Origin: Sphingobacterium olei
Lineage (GTDB): Bacteria; Bacteroidota; Bacteroidia; Sphingobacteriales; Sphingobacteriaceae
Length of the DNA: 64,000 nt
NCBI RefSeq assembly: GCF_005048855.1
Contig: NZ_SUME01000001.1
Coordinates: 930,001 to 994,000, forward strand
Direction: 5' to 3'
Shown here one piece after another: positions 61,388-64,000 of this stretch. Every line of letters starts with the position of its first letter. Position 1 is the stretch's first letter. The notes under the pieces are model-generated. The model searched no databases, had not been told where the DNA came from, and was given only the letters and a program-made list of their open reading frames with translations. The position numbers were made by a program, and so were the translations under genes.

Positions 61388-61622
61388 CTTTATTTCATGT
61401 AGATTTTTCCAGATTATTAAAAGGTAATTTGGGGACAGATTAAGTCGGTAATCTTTAATAAAAGAAGAAAACCGAAAAAAGCAAATTATGATGAGATAAT
61501 TATGAGCGACTACTCCCGTCGATCGAGGAAGTATTGTTAAAGTGCGAAGAGAACAAATTGACTTACTAAGCAGTAAGATAAAACTTCTGAAAGTGCAATA
61601 GAAACTAAATTTAAGAAATAAA
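61388..61622. other. 235-base non-coding stretch between lepA and the porin terminator
   Basis: No sustained frame is visible. Short pieces on the plus strand, such as MSDYSRRSRKYC (61503-61541) followed in another frame by REQIDLLSSKIKLLKVQ, give a faint impression of decayed coding sequence but match no family I can name. Confidence 0.35.
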
Positions 61623-61661
61623 CCCTCTAGGAGTAATAAGTTTATTATTATTCCTAGAGGG
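61623..61661 (-). terminator. Terminator after the porin gene
   Basis: CCCTCTAGGA (61623-61632) pairs with TCCTAGAGGG (61652-61661), and the inside has TAATAA/TTATTA so the stem can extend to about 16 bp with a bulge. On the minus strand it is followed by TTTATTTCTT. It lies 14 bases past the porin stop. Confidence 0.82.
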
Positions 61662-61675
61662 CTGTATTCTTGATA

Positions 61676-62716
61676 TTAAAAAGCGTAAACTAACGCTAGA
61701 GAAACCTGGGATGCATTTTTCGTTGCTGTCATGCCATCACTTTTTACAAATCCCGATTTGTTATTGTTATCGAGACGTATTTCTGGAATGAAAGTTAGAC
61801 CGCCATGTTTCAAATTTCCGGAAAGGGTAAAAGAAGTGAATTGAGCACCATCGACATCTTCTACATCTTTCTCTTTGAAGTATTCCCCACGAATGCCCAG
61901 TCCAATGTTCTCGGTGATGTTATATTTCGGATACAATGCAACACCACTATAACCACCTTCAGATTGAAATGTATAATCCGCCGCATTCAATGCTAAACTT
62001 ACCTTAGGAGAGAAATCATAGCCTGCTACAAGATCGAACAGCGTCCCTGAACTATAATTTTCGTCGCTTCCATCGGATGAACCAGTCAAAAAGTTGAGAT
62101 AAGCGCTGAATCCATCTACCGGCGTAACCGCTAACTGTGCGCCGACATGCGAAATCCCGTTAAAATCTTGATAAACATTCCAGTCATTAAACAATCCGGC
62201 CATTAAAGATACTTTTTCCGAAAATGCATAAGTTGCTTTAATTCCTGCGTTCTGAAAAGGTCCTGCACCGAATAAATATGAAGTGGAATAATGAAAGTTA
62301 GCAGCTGGCGAAATCACTTCGTAGCCAACGAATGTCCCCATAAATCCAGCGGTCATATTAAAATTCTCTGTAAAATCATAAGACGCGTATAAATTTTGTA
62401 TATGGAAAGAATTACCTTCATTACCTTCATTACCGTCACCATTCAATATACTTAAATATTGTCCCCTTGGCCCAAAAGCCAGCTCAGCTACGAAGGACGC
62501 CTTGCCGGTAGTTTTTTTCAATCCGAGACCAAGCATACCTAAAGATACGGAATTATGGTTATTCGCGAAATAGGTTCCGATATTTTCTTGATCGGCTAAA
62601 TCGTATTTCCAATATACATCTCCATACCCAGTAATTTCGAGAGGAGTACTTTCCTGGGCATTCGCTAAAAATCCCGCAGCTAATAAAAAGTTGGCTAACA
62701 ATAAAATTTTTTTCAT
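61676..62716 (-). CDS. OmpL-like beta-barrel porin
   Basis: 346 residues with a signal peptide (1-20, ending ANAQ). The body shows amphipathic strands typical of porin family 2 (OmpL-like): LEITGYGDVYWKYDLA near the start, NFNMTAGFMGTFVGYEVI, KVSLALNAADYTFQSE, and a closing strand SQVSLALVYAF with the terminal phenylalanine needed for barrel insertion. An in-frame DNA triplication (9-bp units) lies in a loop near residues 95-105. It is 141 bases downstream of the amt gene, on the same strand; a role in diffusion of small nitrogen compounds is only suggested by this placement. Confidence 0.85.
   Translation of the reverse strand: MKKILLLANFLLAAGFLANAQESTPLEITGYGDVYWKYDLADQENIGTYFANNHNSVSLGMLGLGLKKTTGKASFVAELAFGPRGQYLSILNGDGNEGNEGNSFHIQNLYASYDFTENFNMTAGFMGTFVGYEVISPAANFHYSTSYLFGAGPFQNAGIKATYAFSEKVSLMAGLFNDWNVYQDFNGISHVGAQLAVTPVDGFSAYLNFLTGSSDGSDENYSSGTLFDLVAGYDFSPKVSLALNAADYTFQSEGGYSGVALYPKYNITENIGLGIRGEYFKEKDVEDVDGAQFTSFTLSGNLKHGGLTFIPEIRLDNNNKSGFVKSDGMTATKNASQVSLALVYAF
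62411..62437. repeat. Three 9-bp tandem units in the porin gene
   Basis: ATTACCTTC is repeated at 62411-62419 and 62420-62428, with a third unit ATTACCGTC at 62429-62437. On the coding strand it adds Asn-Glu-Gly steps (GNEGNEGN) in what is predicted to be an exposed loop. Confidence 0.8.
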
Positions 62717-62795
62717 AATTTCAATATTTAATAAAGCGCTTGACTTTAATTGATTAGTTTTTTAGTTAAAGGCAAGCAATAAAACAATCAAGGTT

Positions 62796-62832
62796 AGAAA
62801 ACGTGGGATAACTTCACTATCCCAGGTTTTCT
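62796..62832 (-). terminator. Terminator after amt
   Basis: 15-bp arms 62796-62810 and 62818-62832 with one G-G mismatch and a 7-base loop. On the minus strand the hairpin lies 25 bases beyond the amt stop and leads into CTAACCTTG. Confidence 0.7.
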
Positions 62833-62857
62833 TTCCTTTTTTCATAACATTAGGTAA

Positions 62858-64000
62858 TTAATCTTCGATTAGAATAGTATAACCTCTAATTCCATGTTCT
62901 TCGCTATCCAATCCGTGTTTTTCAGCTTCTTCGCTGACACGGAGTCCCATAGTAACTTTCAATATATAGAAAATGATAAACGAACCGACTATAGCAGCTG
63001 CGCCACAAGCTAATACACCATAAAGTTGCGACATAAATGACGCCCCCTCACCAAAAATACCAGTAGCCAATGTGCCCCAAATTCCGCAGGTTAAATGCAC
63101 AGATACAGCGCCAACACAATCGTCCAACTTTAATTTATCCAATAACAAGACAGAGAATACAACCAATACACCGGCAACAGCGCCAATGAACAATGCTTCA
63201 AAAGGCGTGATAATGTCAGCCCCTGCGGTAACACCGACCAAACCGGCCAGAATACCATTCAAGACCATACCAAAATCGATACGCTTCATTACAATCATAC
63301 TGGTGAAATGGCCTCCAATAGCACCTCCACAAGCGCCTAAAGTAGTGGTAACGAGTACTAGTGACGTTAATCCCGGATCTGCAGATAGTACAGAGCCCCC
63401 GTTAAAACCAAACCAGCCTAACCAGAGAAGAAATACGCCTATTGTAGCCAACGGAACCGAAGATCCCGAGATCTCGCTAGTGCTACCGTTGTTGTATTTG
63501 CCTATACGTGGCCCGAGCAACCAAATTCCAACTAGAGCTCCCCACCCGCCTACAGAGTGTACAATAGTAGAACCTGCAAAATCAACAAATCCAAGCTCAT
63601 CAAGGAAGCCGCCACCCCATTTCCAACTACCGATTATAGGATACACTATCCCTACGTAGAACAACGTAAACGTCAGGTAGGCTCCTAACTTTATACGTTC
63701 TGCGACCGCTCCCGAAACTATTGTTGCAGCGGTTGCAGCAAACATTGCCTGATACAAAAAGTCTGTCCAGAAGGTATATCCCCCGTCTGCATACCCCTCA
63801 CTCACATCCGCTGAACCCGAATTAAACCAAATGGTATCCCAGGTATCCATGCCAAACCCTAAAATACCGTTAAACTCACCGGGATACATCAATGAAAATC
63901 CCAAAAGTGCATAGGTAACGATTCCCAAGACAGGTGTTAATGTATTCTTAAAAAGAATATTAACAGTGTTCTTTGATTGTGTAAAACCAGCTTCAACACT
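62858..64000 (-). CDS. amt: Ammonium transporter (partial; upstream end beyond window)
   Basis: The frame is open from the stop at 62858 to the window edge at 64000 (380 residues seen); the earlier apparent start at 63928 is only an internal TTG. The visible part begins with SVEAGFTQSKNTVNILFKN, in helix 2 of the Amt/MEP/Rh family, and contains GSWKWGGGFLDELGFVDFAGS, VHSVGGWGALVG, WLGWFGFNGGS, and HLTCGIWGTLATG with the pore histidines, ending in the regulatory tail HGLDSEEHGIRGYTI where PII would bind. It imports ammonium, which gdhA can assimilate. The PII gene glnK, often linked to amt, must lie elsewhere or past the edge. Confidence 0.93.
   Translation of the reverse strand, partial: SVEAGFTQSKNTVNILFKNTLTPVLGIVTYALLGFSLMYPGEFNGILGFGMDTWDTIWFNSGSADVSEGYADGGYTFWTDFLYQAMFAATAATIVSGAVAERIKLGAYLTFTLFYVGIVYPIIGSWKWGGGFLDELGFVDFAGSTIVHSVGGWGALVGIWLLGPRIGKYNNGSTSEISGSSVPLATIGVFLLWLGWFGFNGGSVLSADPGLTSLVLVTTTLGACGGAIGGHFTSMIVMKRIDFGMVLNGILAGLVGVTAGADIITPFEALFIGAVAGVLVVFSVLLLDKLKLDDCVGAVSVHLTCGIWGTLATGIFGEGASFMSQLYGVLACGAAAIVGSFIIFYILKVTMGLRVSEEAEKHGLDSEEHGIRGYTILIED

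Noticed and set aside
63072..63659. 195-codon frame on the plus strand inside amt
   Set aside because: It is Pro/Thr/Asn-rich low-complexity translation antisense to strongly conserved amt sequence; no start signals.

Overview
The window looks like a chromosomal segment of a free-living Bacteroidota bacterium, most likely Sphingobacteriaceae (Sphingobacterium or Pedobacter-like). This rests on low G+C, start regions with few clear Shine-Dalgarno sites, TAnnTTTG-type promoter boxes just before several genes, and family content (AraR of the Nudix type, HEPN-tailed sulfite reductase, nucleoid-associated 37 kDa family protein, DUF3810, GH92/GH29 secreted glycosidases). The species is inferred; no rRNA or tRNA lies in the window to confirm it. 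No CRISPR array, prophage, or intact insertion sequence was seen.

Layout. 1-14494: a sugar-scavenging locus. A secreted GH92 mannosidase is followed by an AraC-type regulator that diverges from a fucose operon: FucP-like permease, mutarotase, UxaA-type dehydratase, secreted GH29 fucosidase, secreted GH105 hydrolase, two SDR dehydrogenases, FAH-family hydrolase, lactonase and a zinc dehydrogenase. Together these suggest non-phosphorylating L-fucose breakdown to pyruvate plus a C3 product. 14528-19135 (minus strand): patatin-like lipase, two L,D-transpeptidases, a membrane protein and PanB. 19243-21450: RluA-type pseudouridine synthase, TlpA thioredoxin, PyrF. 21645-28106: assimilatory sulfate reduction with siroheme synthesis (sulfite reductase-HEPN, CobA, Met8-like, APS reductase, CysD, CysN). 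28398-32448: a probably frameshifted unknown gene, DUF1905/YdeI protein, CDF transporter, glutamate dehydrogenase. 32635-39776 (minus): Sir2, then the arabinose operon araR-araB-araD-araA-transporter. 39889-46545: DUF2892 protein, an ATP-cone/Mrr-like nuclease fusion, ThuA, AroB, S4 protein, proline dehydrogenase, HAD hydrolase, and a predicted sigma-partner membrane protein. 46558-52611: ECF sigma factor, UspA, SGNH esterase, PQQ-type sugar dehydrogenase, FMN reductase, DUF3810. 52646-64000: nucleoid-associated protein, HDAC-family deacetylase, YceH, YCF48-like protein, a set of small envelope/BON/SH3 proteins, FolD, LepA, an OmpL-like porin and the ammonium transporter Amt, which runs off the end of the window.

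How it fits together. The organism appears to strip fucose, mannose and pectin-type sugars outside the cytoplasm, import fucose and arabinose and degrade them with dedicated regulated operons, fix sulfate through APS without APS kinase, and take up ammonium and assimilate it by glutamate dehydrogenase. The points most worth a second look are the ATP-cone/nuclease fusion (40268-41107), the fucose pathway with a UxaA-type dehydratase and an SDR lacking its catalytic lysine, an 86-bp tandem hairpin repeat that includes a gene start (10811-10993), the heptamer repeat abutting cysN, a candidate small RNA next to sir2, and a frameshift at 28871-28875.
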